A program made the position numbers and the translations under genes. Under the pieces are notes generated by a model. That model was not told the origin of the DNA. It did not search any database and saw only the letters and a list, made by a program, of their open reading frames with translations. From assembly GCF_047777955.1 (NCBI RefSeq), contig NZ_CP180537.1:2480001-2544000 (forward strand): a stretch of 64,000 nucleotides of DNA, read 5' to 3'. Origin of the DNA: Didemnitutus sp047777955. Lineage in GTDB: Bacteria > Verrucomicrobiota > Verrucomicrobiia > Opitutales > Opitutaceae. Position 1 is the first letter of the stretch. Each line of letters starts with the position of its first letter. Positions 15,833-24,587 of the stretch are shown here, piece after piece.

Positions 15833-15909
15833 GGGCGCGCCCGCCGCCGCTGCCGGTGGTAGAGATTTCCTGAAACCGCCTCGCCCCGGCGCGGTTATCC
15901 CCGGCAGCC

Positions 15910-18303
15910 ATGCTCCCCGATCTCCGGCTCGCCATCCGCAATCTCGCCAAATCCCGCGGCTTCACCGCCGTCGCCGTGCTCACCCTGGCCGTCGGGCTCG
16001 CGGCGACCACGACGATGTTCAGCACGCTGCGCGCGCTCGTGCTCTCGCCGCTGCGCTACCCGGAGCCGGACCGGCTCGTGATGGTCTGGTCGGACCGCCA
16101 GTGGCCGCTCTCCTCCGCCGACTTCACCGACCTGAAGCGGGAGCTCACGTCCTTCACCGACTTCGGCGTCTACACGCCCCAGTCGTTCAACATCGGCCAG
16201 GAAAACGCCCAGGCCGTCTCCGGGGCGAGCGTGACCTCGGGCGTCCTGCGCGCGTTCGGCGTGGCGCCCCTGCACGGCCGGCTGTTCACGCCGGACGACG
16301 ACAAGCTCGGGGCCCCGCCGGTCGCGATCCTCAGTTACTCGCTGTGGAAACAAACCTTCGGCGCGGATCCGGCCCTCGTCGGGCGCGAGGTTCGTCTCAA
16401 CGGCAGCAACGTCACCGTCGTCGGCATCATGCCGCCGGAATTCGAGTTTGCCGGACCGTGGCTGCAGACGACCGACTGCCACGTCTGGCAGCCGCTCCAG
16501 TTTGATCCGGCCAAGCTGCAGCGCGATTCGCACTGGCTCTGCGGTCTCGCACGTCTCAAGCCGGGCGTGGCGGTCGCCACCGCCGACGCCGAGGCGAAGG
16601 CCCTCGGCAAGCGCCTCGCGGAGACCTACCCCGACAGCAACATGCGGAAGCCGTTTCTCGTCATCTCGCTCCACGAACAGATGACCGTCGACACCGCGCG
16701 CCAGGGCTGGGTGCTGTTCACCGCGGTGGCGTTCGTGCTGCTCGTCGCCTGCGCCAACGTCGCCAGCATGCTCCTGGCCCGCGGCGCCCGCCGGGCGGGC
16801 GAGTTCGGCGTGCGGCTGGCGCTGGGCGCGACGCGCACGGCGCTCGTGCGGCTCGCGCTGGCGGAGAGCTTCGTCATCGCCGGCGCCGGCGCGGCGCTCG
16901 GGCTCTGCCTCTCGCTCGGGGGCCTGCAGGTGATGCGCGTCATCGCGCCGACCACCGAGGCGCGCAAGGCCGCCATCGCGCTCGACCTGCCGGTGCTGGG
17001 CTTCGTGCTCGGGGCCACCGTGCTCACCGCCCTCATCGCCGGCCTGCCGCCGGCGCTCGCCGGCTCGCGCGTCGGCCTCGCCTCGGTCATCCGCAGCGAC
17101 TCGCGCGGCAGCACCTCGTCGCGCCACCGCCTGCTCCAGGGCCTGCTCATCGGCCAGATCGCCCTGGCGTTCGTGCTCGCCAACGGCGCGGCGATCTTTT
17201 CCGGCAGCTACCTGAAGTTGCTCGAGGAAAACCAGCAGCTCGCGACCGACCGGGTGCTCGTCGGGCGCGTCAATCTCCGCGGCAAGCGCTACGACGAGGA
17301 CGCCGACCGCGTGCGCTTCTGGCGCGCCCTCGAGGAGCGCGTGAAGGCGTTGCCCGGGGTCGTCAGCGTCGGCCTCACCTCCAAGCTCCCGCTCGAGGGC
17401 GGCAGCAACACCAACGCCCTGGTGAACGACGAGGTCTACGACCCGAAGCAGCGCCGCATGAACGTCGAGCGCTCCTCCGTGACCGAGGACTATTTCGCCG
17501 CCGCGGGCCTGAAACTGATCCAGGGCCGCCTGCTCAACGCCGAGGACCGCACCGGCGAGGTGCGGGGCGTGGTGGTCAACCAGGCGATGGTGGCGAAGGC
17601 CTGGCCGGACAAGAACCCGCTGGGCGAAATCATCCGGGGCAACAATCCCGGCAAGCCGTGGTATGTCGCGCGCGTGGTCGGGGTCGTCGAGGATGTCCGT
17701 CAGCACGGGGCGGCGACAAAGGCGCAGCCGGAAATGTATACGACGCCCGAGGGCCACTGGGGCCGCTCCGTCTACGTCCTGATCCGGTCGGCGCAGCCGG
17801 CGGCCGCCCTTTCCGCTGCCTTGCGCGCCGAGGTGACGGCGCTCGACTCCGAACTGGCGGTCGAGCGCGTCCGCACGCTCCAGCAGGTGGTGAAGGACTC
17901 GACTCGCGGCCAGCGCACGATGGCGGGGCTCGTGGACGCGTTCATGGCCCTCGCGCTCGGCCTGCTCGCGGTCGGGCTCTACGGCACGCTTTCGTATCTG
18001 GTGCAGCAGCGCACGCGCGAGATCGGCGTGCGGCTCGCGATCGGCGCGGGCAAGGGCACGATCCTGCGCCTGATCTTCGCCCAAGGCGGACGCTGGGTCG
18101 CGACGGGACTGGTGCTCGGCGCGCTGGGCGTCTGGAGCGGCAGCACGCTGTTGAAGTCCGTCGTCTACGGCATGGACGGACTGCGCGTGGTGCCGCTGCT
18201 GCTGGGCGGAGGCGCCGTGTTCGCCGCCGCTGCCCTCGCCTGCTGGATTCCGGCCCGCCGGGCCTCGCGGCTCGATCCGCTGCTGGCGCTGCGGGCAGAT
18301 TGA
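15910..18303 (+). CDS. ADOP-type duplicated ABC permease (MacB/FtsX family)
   Basis: A 797-residue permease made of two MacB_PCD/FtsX halves, the layout of acidobacterial duplicated orphan permeases. The N-terminus LRLAIRNLAKSRGFTAVAV leads into the first membrane segment. An extracellular domain follows (about 45-270), then three membrane segments (about 275-385), a linker with RHRLLQGLLIGQIALAF, the second periplasmic domain, and a final three-segment block ending WIPARRASRLDPLLALRAD, the typical ADOP C-terminus. No ATPase gene is adjacent, as is usual for orphan members. Substrate unknown; peptides, antibiotics or lipoproteins are typical for the wider family. Confidence 0.85.
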   Translation: MLPDLRLAIRNLAKSRGFTAVAVLTLAVGLAATTTMFSTLRALVLSPLRYPEPDRLVMVWSDRQWPLSSADFTDLKRELTSFTDFGVYTPQSFNIGQENAQAVSGASVTSGVLRAFGVAPLHGRLFTPDDDKLGAPPVAILSYSLWKQTFGADPALVGREVRLNGSNVTVVGIMPPEFEFAGPWLQTTDCHVWQPLQFDPAKLQRDSHWLCGLARLKPGVAVATADAEAKALGKRLAETYPDSNMRKPFLVISLHEQMTVDTARQGWVLFTAVAFVLLVACANVASMLLARGARRAGEFGVRLALGATRTALVRLALAESFVIAGAGAALGLCLSLGGLQVMRVIAPTTEARKAAIALDLPVLGFVLGATVLTALIAGLPPALAGSRVGLASVIRSDSRGSTSSRHRLLQGLLIGQIALAFVLANGAAIFSGSYLKLLEENQQLATDRVLVGRVNLRGKRYDEDADRVRFWRALEERVKALPGVVSVGLTSKLPLEGGSNTNALVNDEVYDPKQRRMNVERSSVTEDYFAAAGLKLIQGRLLNAEDRTGEVRGVVVNQAMVAKAWPDKNPLGEIIRGNNPGKPWYVARVVGVVEDVRQHGAATKAQPEMYTTPEGHWGRSVYVLIRSAQPAAALSAALRAEVTALDSELAVERVRTLQQVVKDSTRGQRTMAGLVDAFMALALGLLAVGLYGTLSYLVQQRTREIGVRLAIGAGKGTILRLIFAQGGRWVATGLVLGALGVWSGSTLLKSVVYGMDGLRVVPLLLGGGAVFAAAALACWIPARRASRLDPLLALRAD

Positions 18304-18304
18304 C

Positions 18305-18327
18305 GGCGCGGGCGCCGGCCCCGCGCC
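18305..18327. terminator. Hairpin between convergent genes
   Basis: GGCGCGGG (18305-18312) / CCCGCGCC (18320-18327), 8 bp, 7-base loop, in the 31-bp gap between the stops of the permease and the TonB-like gene. No T run on either side, so any terminator function is uncertain. Confidence 0.4.
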
Positions 18328-18334
18328 GCCGGCC

Positions 18335-19249
18335 TCAATCCAGGTCGCGCATGCGGAAGGTGAGCTCCCAGGTGTTGCTCTTGCCGTCGGGACGGCGCTT
18401 GCCCCACACCAGCTTCCGGAAGGTCGCGAGCACGGCCTGGTCGAACTCCGCGTTGCCTGACGAGCGGGTGAGGCGGACGTTGCCGACCTCGCCGTTGGCG
18501 GCGACGAGGAAGCTGACGTCCGCGTTGAGCGAGTCGGCCAGCCCGGTCGGCTTCAGATCGTCGAAGATGCTGCGCAGCTCGTTCTTCAGCAGCGTCTGGT
18601 AGACGAGCATCTCGCTCGCCTCCTCGCGGCTGAGCGCCTTGCCCCCGCCGCCGCCGCGCTTGTTCGCGGTCGAGCCGCCGAGCACGCCCTCCTTGATGCC
18701 CTCGACGTCGACGCCTTTCACGCCGGCCGCGGCCTTGGCGGCGCGGGCGGCGGCGGCCTTGCGCGCGGCTTCCTGCTTGGCGATCTCGCGGTCGATTTTC
18801 TTCTTCTCGTTCAGGTAGGAGACGATCCGCTTTTTGTTCATCTCGTTCACGACGGACTTGGCCTCCTTCGTGAGCGGCTGTTTCGGCTTCGGCGCCTCCT
18901 TGACCTTTTCCTTGGGCTTCGGCGTCTCCTTCGGCGGCGTCGGGACGACCTGCTCGACCGGTGCGACCTTGGCGGTCTCGACGACCGGCTCGGGCTCGGG
19001 CGCGACCTCGGGCTGGGCCACCGGCGCGTTGACCGGGGGCGCGATTTTCGGTGGCGTGAGCGTGTTGCCCAGCTTGGCGGCGACCAACTCGTCGGGCGCG
19101 GTCGGCGGACCGGCGACGAGGTCGAAGATCACCGGCGGGCGCTGCTGCTGCACCTGCGCGACATAGAGCGAGAGCCCGGCAATGATCGCGGCCACTGTGG
19201 CGTGCAGCAGCAGCGAGGCGAAGAAGGCGCTGGGCGAGTTCGCGCGCAT
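18335..19249 (-). CDS. TonB/TolA-like energy-transducing protein
   Basis: A 304-residue periplasm-spanning protein. A single N-terminal membrane helix (FFASLLLHATVAAIIAGLSL) is followed by a Pro/Lys/Glu-rich linker (KETPKPKEKVKEAPKPKQ), an Ala/Lys coiled region near 150-190 that recalls TolA, a Gly-rich hinge, and a C-terminal TonB-type domain with LNADVSFLVAANGEVGNVRL. It is the third gene after exbB and exbD on the same strand, six bases after exbD. The trio couples proton motive force to outer-membrane transport or envelope maintenance. TonB versus TolA cannot be decided without a receptor or Pal gene nearby. Confidence 0.8.
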   Translation of the reverse strand: MRANSPSAFFASLLLHATVAAIIAGLSLYVAQVQQQRPPVIFDLVAGPPTAPDELVAAKLGNTLTPPKIAPPVNAPVAQPEVAPEPEPVVETAKVAPVEQVVPTPPKETPKPKEKVKEAPKPKQPLTKEAKSVVNEMNKKRIVSYLNEKKKIDREIAKQEAARKAAAARAAKAAAGVKGVDVEGIKEGVLGGSTANKRGGGGGKALSREEASEMLVYQTLLKNELRSIFDDLKPTGLADSLNADVSFLVAANGEVGNVRLTRSSGNAEFDQAVLATFRKLVWGKRRPDGKSNTWELTFRMRDLD

Positions 19250-19254
19250 GGCGC

Positions 19255-19683
19255 TCAGGAACCGGTCTGGGTGTCGAAGGTGACCTTGGAGAGTCCGTTT
19301 TGTTTCAGCGCGTCCATCACGCTGATGAAGTGCTGCGCGGTGGCCTTCTGATCCATGCGGATGCGGAAGACCGGCGGCTTCGGCTCGGCGGCGTAGGTGG
19401 CGAGCGTCTTGCGGAGGTTGGCCAGCGGCACGACCCGGCCCGCAAGCGTGCAGGTGCCGTCGGCCTTGATGGTGATGGTCTCGAACCGGGTGTCCTTGTC
19501 CGGCCGCGACTGCTCGCTCTTCGACTCGACGGGCAGGTTCACCGGCACGGTCTGCTCCGACTGGATCAGCGGCGTGGCGATCATGAAGATGATCAGCAGC
19601 GTGAACGCCAGGTCGATCAGGTTGGTGACGTTCAGCTCCGAGATCGGGTGCGCGGCGCGCGGACGGCGGAAGGTGCGGGCCAT
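19255..19683 (-). CDS. ExbD/TolR-type proton-channel subunit
   Basis: 142 residues. A short cytoplasmic N-terminus with ISELNVTNLID leads into one membrane helix LAFTLLIIFMIATPLI; the Asp just before or in the helix is the conserved proton-carrying residue of ExbD/TolR. A periplasmic domain follows, with TITIKADGTCTLAG and a C-terminal FDTQTGS. Placed between exbB and the TonB-like gene, with 13 bp and 5 bp gaps, it forms the stator with ExbB. Confidence 0.88.
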   Translation of the reverse strand: MARTFRRPRAAHPISELNVTNLIDLAFTLLIIFMIATPLIQSEQTVPVNLPVESKSEQSRPDKDTRFETITIKADGTCTLAGRVVPLANLRKTLATYAAEPKPPVFRIRMDQKATAQHFISVMDALKQNGLSKVTFDTQTGS

Positions 19684-19696
19684 GGCGGTTGGCTCC

Positions 19697-20404
19697 TTAT
19701 TTCTGCATCTCGAGCTCGATGCGATCGGCGAGCACGCTGGCGTAGTTTTCGATCTCGGTGGTGAGCGTCTTGGACTTGTTCAGCAGGATATTGTAGCCCA
19801 CCACGGACGGAATCGCCACCACGAGGCCGGCGATGGTCGTGAGCAGCGCCGCCGAGACGCCGGGGGCCAGCGTCTGGATGCTCGCGGTCTGCATCACCGA
19901 GACGGCGCTGAAGGCCTCCATCACGCCCCAGACCGTGCCGAGCAGGCCCATGAAGGGGGCGACGGTGACCATGGTCGCGAGCCACACCATGTTCTCCTCG
20001 TAGCGCAGCACCTGACGCGCGAGGGCGCGGGCGATGGCGTTCTCGGCGTGCTCGAGGCGCGCATGCAGCGAGTCGTCGCCCTTCTCCTTGCCGATGGCGG
20101 CGGCGCGCCAGTAGGACTCCGCGGCGTCGGCGAAGAGGTCCGCATAGGGGATCGAGCGCATGTTGCGGAACGACTCCGGCAGATCGAGCAGCTTGCGCTC
20201 CTCGCGCAGGCGCTGTTCGAACTGGTGGTTGCGGATGCGGAGCTTGTTCAGCTCGGAATTTTTCCCGAGCATCACCGACCAGGCGAACACGCTGAAGATC
20301 AGCAGCACGACGGTGATGACCTGACCGACGGGGTCGCAGCGAACGAAGACTTCGATGATGTTGGTGGTGGCGAGAAAAAGCGGTGCCAAGGCAAGGCTGA
20401 GCAT
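19697..20404 (-). CDS. ExbB/TolQ-type proton-channel subunit
   Basis: 235 residues from ATG at 20404, which starts just before the first membrane helix. Three membrane segments: one near the N-terminus (ITVVLLIFSVFAWSVML), then a cytoplasmic domain, then MVTVAPFMGLLGTVWGVMEAF and AALLTTIAGLVVAIPSVVGY. The conserved GLLGTVWG and TTIAGL motifs are the MotA/TolQ/ExbB signature. First gene of the three-gene energy-coupling operon; divergent from tmk with a 120-bp shared upstream region. Confidence 0.9.
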   Translation of the reverse strand: MLSLALAPLFLATTNIIEVFVRCDPVGQVITVVLLIFSVFAWSVMLGKNSELNKLRIRNHQFEQRLREERKLLDLPESFRNMRSIPYADLFADAAESYWRAAAIGKEKGDDSLHARLEHAENAIARALARQVLRYEENMVWLATMVTVAPFMGLLGTVWGVMEAFSAVSVMQTASIQTLAPGVSAALLTTIAGLVVAIPSVVGYNILLNKSKTLTTEIENYASVLADRIELEMQK

Positions 20405-20524
20405 GACCGCGAAGTGTTGGCGCGATTCTCCGGCGCAATCAAGGGGTTTCCTCCCGCCGGCGCGCGGAAAAACGGTTGCCGAAAATTCTCGCGTCGCGTT
20501 TCGTGAACGTCCTCCCCTCTTTCC

Positions 20525-21187
20525 ATGCCCAACAAGTCCAAGCCCGTCGGCAAACTCATCTCGTTCGAAGGCTCCGAAGGTTCCGGCAAGTCCACGCAGA
20601 TCATGCGCCTGGCCGAGCACCTCCAGAAGCTCGGCCGCGAGGTCATCGCGACGCGCGAGCCGGGCGGCACCGAGATCGGCGAGCAGATCCGGAATATTCT
20701 CATCCACAACCACCGCGGCGACGAGATGTGCCCGGAGACGGAGCTGCTGCTCTTCACCGCCGCCCGCGCCCAGCTGGTGCGCGAGGTCATCGCCCCCGCC
20801 CTGCTCCGCGGCGCCGTCGTGCTGAGCGACCGCTACCTCGACTCGTCCACCGTCTACCAGGGCGTCGCCCGCAACCTCGCGCCCGACCCGGTGAACCAGA
20901 TCAACCGCTTCGCCGTCGGCAACGTCATGCCGCACCTCACCATCGTGCTCGACGTCCCGACCGAGGTGAGCCTCCAGCGCATCCGCCAGCGCGCCTCCGA
21001 CCTGCCCGACCGCATGGAGCGCGAGAACATCGAGTTCTACAACAAGGTCCGCGAAGGCTACCTGCTCCTCGCCCGCCAGTGGCCGGAGCGCGTGGTCGTC
21101 ATGGACGGCACGCAGCAGCCCAACGCCCTCGAGGAACAGATCTGGGGCGCGGTGCAGCTCCGCCTGCTCGACCTGCAAACCGCCTGA
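20525..21187 (+). CDS. tmk: Thymidylate kinase
   Basis: 220 residues; phosphorylates dTMP to dTDP. P-loop FEGSEGSGKST near residues 14-24, ATREPGGTEIGE, the DRY signature LSDRYLDSSTVYQG, and a LID segment RASDLPDRME. Length is typical. The pairing with holB directly downstream is widespread in bacteria. The ATG is preceded by a CT-rich stretch (CCTCTTTCC) and not by a Shine-Dalgarno sequence. Confidence 0.95.
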   Translation: MPNKSKPVGKLISFEGSEGSGKSTQIMRLAEHLQKLGREVIATREPGGTEIGEQIRNILIHNHRGDEMCPETELLLFTAARAQLVREVIAPALLRGAVVLSDRYLDSSTVYQGVARNLAPDPVNQINRFAVGNVMPHLTIVLDVPTEVSLQRIRQRASDLPDRMERENIEFYNKVREGYLLLARQWPERVVVMDGTQQPNALEEQIWGAVQLRLLDLQTA

Positions 21188-21285
21188 GTCCGGCTCCCGT
21201 CCTCCGTTCTCAGTCCTCAGTTTCCCGTCCCCTGTTCTCCGCCGCTCCAGCTCCCTGGCCCGAAGCCCTCGCCGGCACGCCCGCC

Positions 21286-22218
21286 GTGTCCGTGATCGAG
21301 CGCGCCATCGAGCGCCGCCGCCTCGCCAACAGCCTCCTGCTCCACGGCGAGAACCTCGGCACGCTCGCCACCGTCGCGCACGGCATCGCCGACCGCCTGC
21401 TCAACGACCCGCGCTCGCCCAGCCAGTATTTCGCGCCGAAGCAGCACCCGGACTTCTTCGCCCTCCGCCCCGCCGGCAAGATGCGGCAGATCGGCGCGGA
21501 CGCCACGCGCGACCTCATCAACCGCATCCAGGTCTCGCCCCAAGTCTCGCACCGCAAGGTCGCCGTCGTCTACGAGGCCGACCGCATGAACGTCGCCGCG
21601 GCCAACATCTTCCTCAAGACCCTCGAGGAACCGCCGGCCAGCACCGCGATCCTGCTGCTCACCACGCGGCCCTACGCGCTGCTCGCCACCATCCGCAGCC
21701 GCTGCCTGCACTTCCGCTTCACCGACTCCGGCGCCGAGGCCCTGGCCGGCTGCGAGCCCGACCTGGTCGCCGCGTGGCAGCAAACCCGCGCCGACTATGC
21801 CGCCTGGCTGGGCAAGCTCGCCGACGGCGCCGCCGACAAGCGCGCCGTCGCCGACCAAGTCATCAGCGTCTACGGCCTGATCACGCGCTTCAACGCCGTC
21901 CTCTCCGCCGCCACCGAGCAGGCGTGGAAGCAGCAGAAGGAAAAGCTCCCGGACGATCTCGACGACGACGAGGTCGACGCCATCCAGACCGGCATCACGA
22001 ACGGCATCCGCCTGAAGCTCTTCGCCGAGCTCGAGCACGCCACCCGCGACTTCGCCCAGGCGCGCCTGGCCGCCGGCGACGAGGCCGCGCGCCGCGCCAC
22101 CGTTGCCGCCATCGCCCAGCTCGAACACGACGTCGGCCTCCTCCGCCTCAACCTGAACGAGGCCGCCGCGCTGGAGAACTTCCTCCTCAGCTCGCTGCGG
22201 ATCTGGAGTCGGCGCTAG
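21286..22218 (+). CDS. holB: DNA polymerase III delta-prime subunit (start uncertain)
   Basis: Clamp-loader subunit. Seen: RRLANSLLLHGENLGTLA, where the Walker A is lost (no GKS), as expected for delta-prime; then RKVAVVYEADRMNVAAAN and FLKTLEEPPASTAILLLTT, the sensor and SRC-like region (ATIRSRCLHFRF). The frame is open from before the tmk stop, but no ATG exists; GTG at 21286 is the first good start, giving 310 residues. An upstream start such as CTG near 21228 would include the expected PWPEALAG segment and may be the true one. The cysteine zinc module of other delta-prime proteins is not visible. Confidence 0.8.
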   Translation: MSVIERAIERRRLANSLLLHGENLGTLATVAHGIADRLLNDPRSPSQYFAPKQHPDFFALRPAGKMRQIGADATRDLINRIQVSPQVSHRKVAVVYEADRMNVAAANIFLKTLEEPPASTAILLLTTRPYALLATIRSRCLHFRFTDSGAEALAGCEPDLVAAWQQTRADYAAWLGKLADGAADKRAVADQVISVYGLITRFNAVLSAATEQAWKQQKEKLPDDLDDDEVDAIQTGITNGIRLKLFAELEHATRDFAQARLAAGDEAARRATVAAIAQLEHDVGLLRLNLNEAAALENFLLSSLRIWSRR

Positions 22219-22293
22219 GACGGCACGCGATTTCTTGACGGGAATTCGCCTTGTCTTGGCGCGGCGGCGGCTGTCTGTGGTTCCTCCCGCGGG

Positions 22294-23685
22294 ATGAACT
22301 CAACGACTACCAAGGCCGCCCCCACTCTGCTGCAGATCGCCTGGCCGATCTTCATCGAACAGGCGCTGCGCATCCTCATCGGCGTCGTCGACACCTTCAT
22401 GGTCGCGCACGTCTCGGACGGCGCCGTGGCCGCGCTGGGCGTCGCCAACCAGTTCGTGGTGCTCTCGCTGATCTGTTTCAACTTCATCGGCATCGGCGCC
22501 AGCGTCGTCATCACCCACCACGTCGGCGCGGGCGACGCCAAGGGCGCGGAGAAGATCGTCACCACCGCCATCGCGGTGAACACCTGGATCGGCCTCGTCA
22601 TCAGCCTCGTGGCCTTCACCTGCGCGACGCCGCTGCTGCGGCTGATGCAGCTGCCGGACGAGCTGATGGTCCACGCGCGGCCGTTCCTCACCCTGATGGG
22701 CGGCACGCTGTTCATGGAGTCGATGAACGTCTCGCTCGGCGCCTCGCTCCGCGCCCACGGCCACACGCGCGACGCCATGGTCGTCACGACCCTGCAGAAC
22801 GTGATCAACATCGCCGGCAGCTGCGTCCTGCTCTTCGGGCTCTTCGGCGCGCCGAAGATGGGCGTCACCGGCGTCGCGCTCGCCAGCGTCTTCAGCCGCG
22901 TCGTGGCCAGCCTCATCCTCTGGGTGCTGCTCGACCGCCGCCTGAAGCTCATGCTCCGGGCGCGCGACTTCGTCGACATCCGCCTCGATCGGATCAAGCG
23001 CATCCTGCACATCGGCCTGCCCGCGGCCGGCGAGCACATGAGCTACTGGGTCTCGCTGATGGTGATCACGAGCTTCGTCGCCCGCCTGGGCGCCGAAAGC
23101 CTGGCGATGATGACCTACACGCGGCAGGCGCAGCTGCTCGTGATCCTGTTCTCCATCGCGCTCGGCCTCGGCACGGAGCTGCTCATCGGGCGCCTCGTCG
23201 GCGCGGGCGACTTCGCGGGCGCCTACCGCGAGGTGATGCGGAGCGTGCGCATCGGCTTCGCCATCTCGACCGCGGCGATCGTGATCGTCGCCGCCTGCGG
23301 CAAGCCGCTGCTCAGCCAGTTCTCCCACGACCCGGTCGTGATCACGGGCGGCGCCGTCCTGCTGCTCATGTCGATCCCCTACGAGCCCGGGCGCGTCCTG
23401 AACATCGTCATCATCAATGCGCTTCGCGCCACGGGCGACGCGCGTTTCCCGATCTCGATCGCGATGGTCTCGCAGTGGTGCTTCAGCGTCCCGTTGTGCT
23501 GGCTCTTCGGCCTGAAGCTCGGCTGGGGCCTGCCCGGCGTCTGGGTCGCGATGATGATCGAGGAGTGGGCGCGCGGCCTGATGATGCTCTGGCGCTGGCG
23601 CAAGCGCTCCTGGCTGCCTTACGCGCAGCGCAGCCGCGACGCGGTGGCCAAGGGCGGTCAGCTGCCGATGGTGTCGGAGACCTGA
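22294..23685 (+). CDS. MATE-family multidrug/Na+ efflux protein
   Basis: 463 residues with about 12 membrane segments in two six-helix halves. The N-terminus has LLQIAWPIFIEQALRILIG and DTFMVAHVSDGAVAALGVAN, the typical NorM-type start; the second half begins HIGLPAAGEHMSYWVSLM. MATE proteins export cationic drugs or metabolites against Na+ or H+. No adjacent regulator. Downstream is a convergent esterase gene. Confidence 0.88.
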   Translation: MNSTTTKAAPTLLQIAWPIFIEQALRILIGVVDTFMVAHVSDGAVAALGVANQFVVLSLICFNFIGIGASVVITHHVGAGDAKGAEKIVTTAIAVNTWIGLVISLVAFTCATPLLRLMQLPDELMVHARPFLTLMGGTLFMESMNVSLGASLRAHGHTRDAMVVTTLQNVINIAGSCVLLFGLFGAPKMGVTGVALASVFSRVVASLILWVLLDRRLKLMLRARDFVDIRLDRIKRILHIGLPAAGEHMSYWVSLMVITSFVARLGAESLAMMTYTRQAQLLVILFSIALGLGTELLIGRLVGAGDFAGAYREVMRSVRIGFAISTAAIVIVAACGKPLLSQFSHDPVVITGGAVLLLMSIPYEPGRVLNIVIINALRATGDARFPISIAMVSQWCFSVPLCWLFGLKLGWGLPGVWVAMMIEEWARGLMMLWRWRKRSWLPYAQRSRDAVAKGGQLPMVSET

Positions 23686-23706
23686 GCCGGCGCTACGGCC
23701 CCCGCC

Positions 23707-24477
23707 CTACGCCTCCAGCACCGCGCGCACGAAGGCCTCGCGGGCGTCCATGTGCGGGTTGTGCCCGGCCTCGGGAATGGTGGTGAAGCGGGCCGAAGGG
23801 AAATGCCGGCGGATCGCCGCGTGGTCGCTCTCCTGCACGTAGCGCGAGCGGCCGCCGAGGATGAACTGCGTGGGACCGTCGAAGCGGTCGTCGGGCCGGA
23901 GCGCGTCCTTCTCCAGCTGCGGCAGCGCGGCGGTCAGCACCGGGAGGTTGATGCTCCAGCGCCACTGGCCGGCGTCGTCGCGGGCCAGGTTCGTGGTGAG
24001 AAATTTCCGCATGCCGAGATCGGGCACGCGCGCCTCGAAGCGCATCTCGGCCTCCTGGCGCGACTGCAGGCTGCCGAGGCTGAGCTCGTTCATCGCCAGG
24101 AACTCCGCGCGGTGCCCCTGCCAGCTGTAGTCGCGCGGGGCGACGTCGACGACGACGAGCCGCTCGACGCGCTGCGGCTGACGGCAGGCAAGCAGCATCG
24201 CGATCTTCCCGCCCATGCTGTGGCCGACGAGCGTGGCCCGCGGCAGCCCGTGCGCGTCCATCCAGCCCGCGAGGTCGTCCGCCATCGCCTCGTAGCTCAT
24301 CGCGTCCGCGTGCGGCGAGCGGCCGTGGTTGCGGGCGTCGAGGGCGAACACGTGGAAGTGCGCCGCCAGGTCGCGCCCGGTCGTCTGCCAGTTGCGCGAG
24401 GAGCCGAGCAGGCCGTGCAGGACCAGCATCGGCGGCCGGCCGGCGCCGCCCAGGTCGACATGGAAGAGATTAACCAC
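23707..24477 (-). CDS. Alpha/beta hydrolase (YbfF-like esterase)
   Basis: About 256 residues from GTG at 24477. Oxyanion motif LVLHGLLGSSRNWQ, FALDARNHGRSPHAD, nucleophile elbow LVGHSMGGKIAM (Ser), and the catalytic His in IPEAGHNPHMDA, in the pattern of YbfF/Abhd11 esterases. GTG codons at 24486 and 24495 are alternatives, but they lie inside the dispersed repeat 24471-24575, which also covers this start region. Substrate unknown. Divergent from mutS. Confidence 0.82.
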   Translation of the reverse strand: MVNLFHVDLGGAGRPPMLVLHGLLGSSRNWQTTGRDLAAHFHVFALDARNHGRSPHADAMSYEAMADDLAGWMDAHGLPRATLVGHSMGGKIAMLLACRQPQRVERLVVVDVAPRDYSWQGHRAEFLAMNELSLGSLQSRQEAEMRFEARVPDLGMRKFLTTNLARDDAGQWRWSINLPVLTAALPQLEKDALRPDDRFDGPTQFILGGRSRYVQESDHAAIRRHFPSARFTTIPEAGHNPHMDAREAFVRAVLEA

Positions 24478-24575
24478 GCCGCACACGAAGCACACCGGCC
24501 GCGCGGAAACCAGCGCGAAAACCCGGCGATCCCCGGGGTGATTTTCTGCGTGCCCTCCGTGCCTTCGTGGTTCAA
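24471..24575. repeat. Dispersed-repeat-like element between hydrolase and mutS
   Basis: About 105 bp bounded by AACCACG (24472-24478) and CGTGGTT (24566-24572), a perfect 7-bp inverted pair. On the minus strand its start has the stepped motif CACGAAGG-CACGGAGGG-CACGCAG. I recall similar text scattered in many environmental bacterial genomes; a copy count was not possible here. Confidence 0.4.
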
Positions 24576-24587
24576 GAAAGCCCGCTC

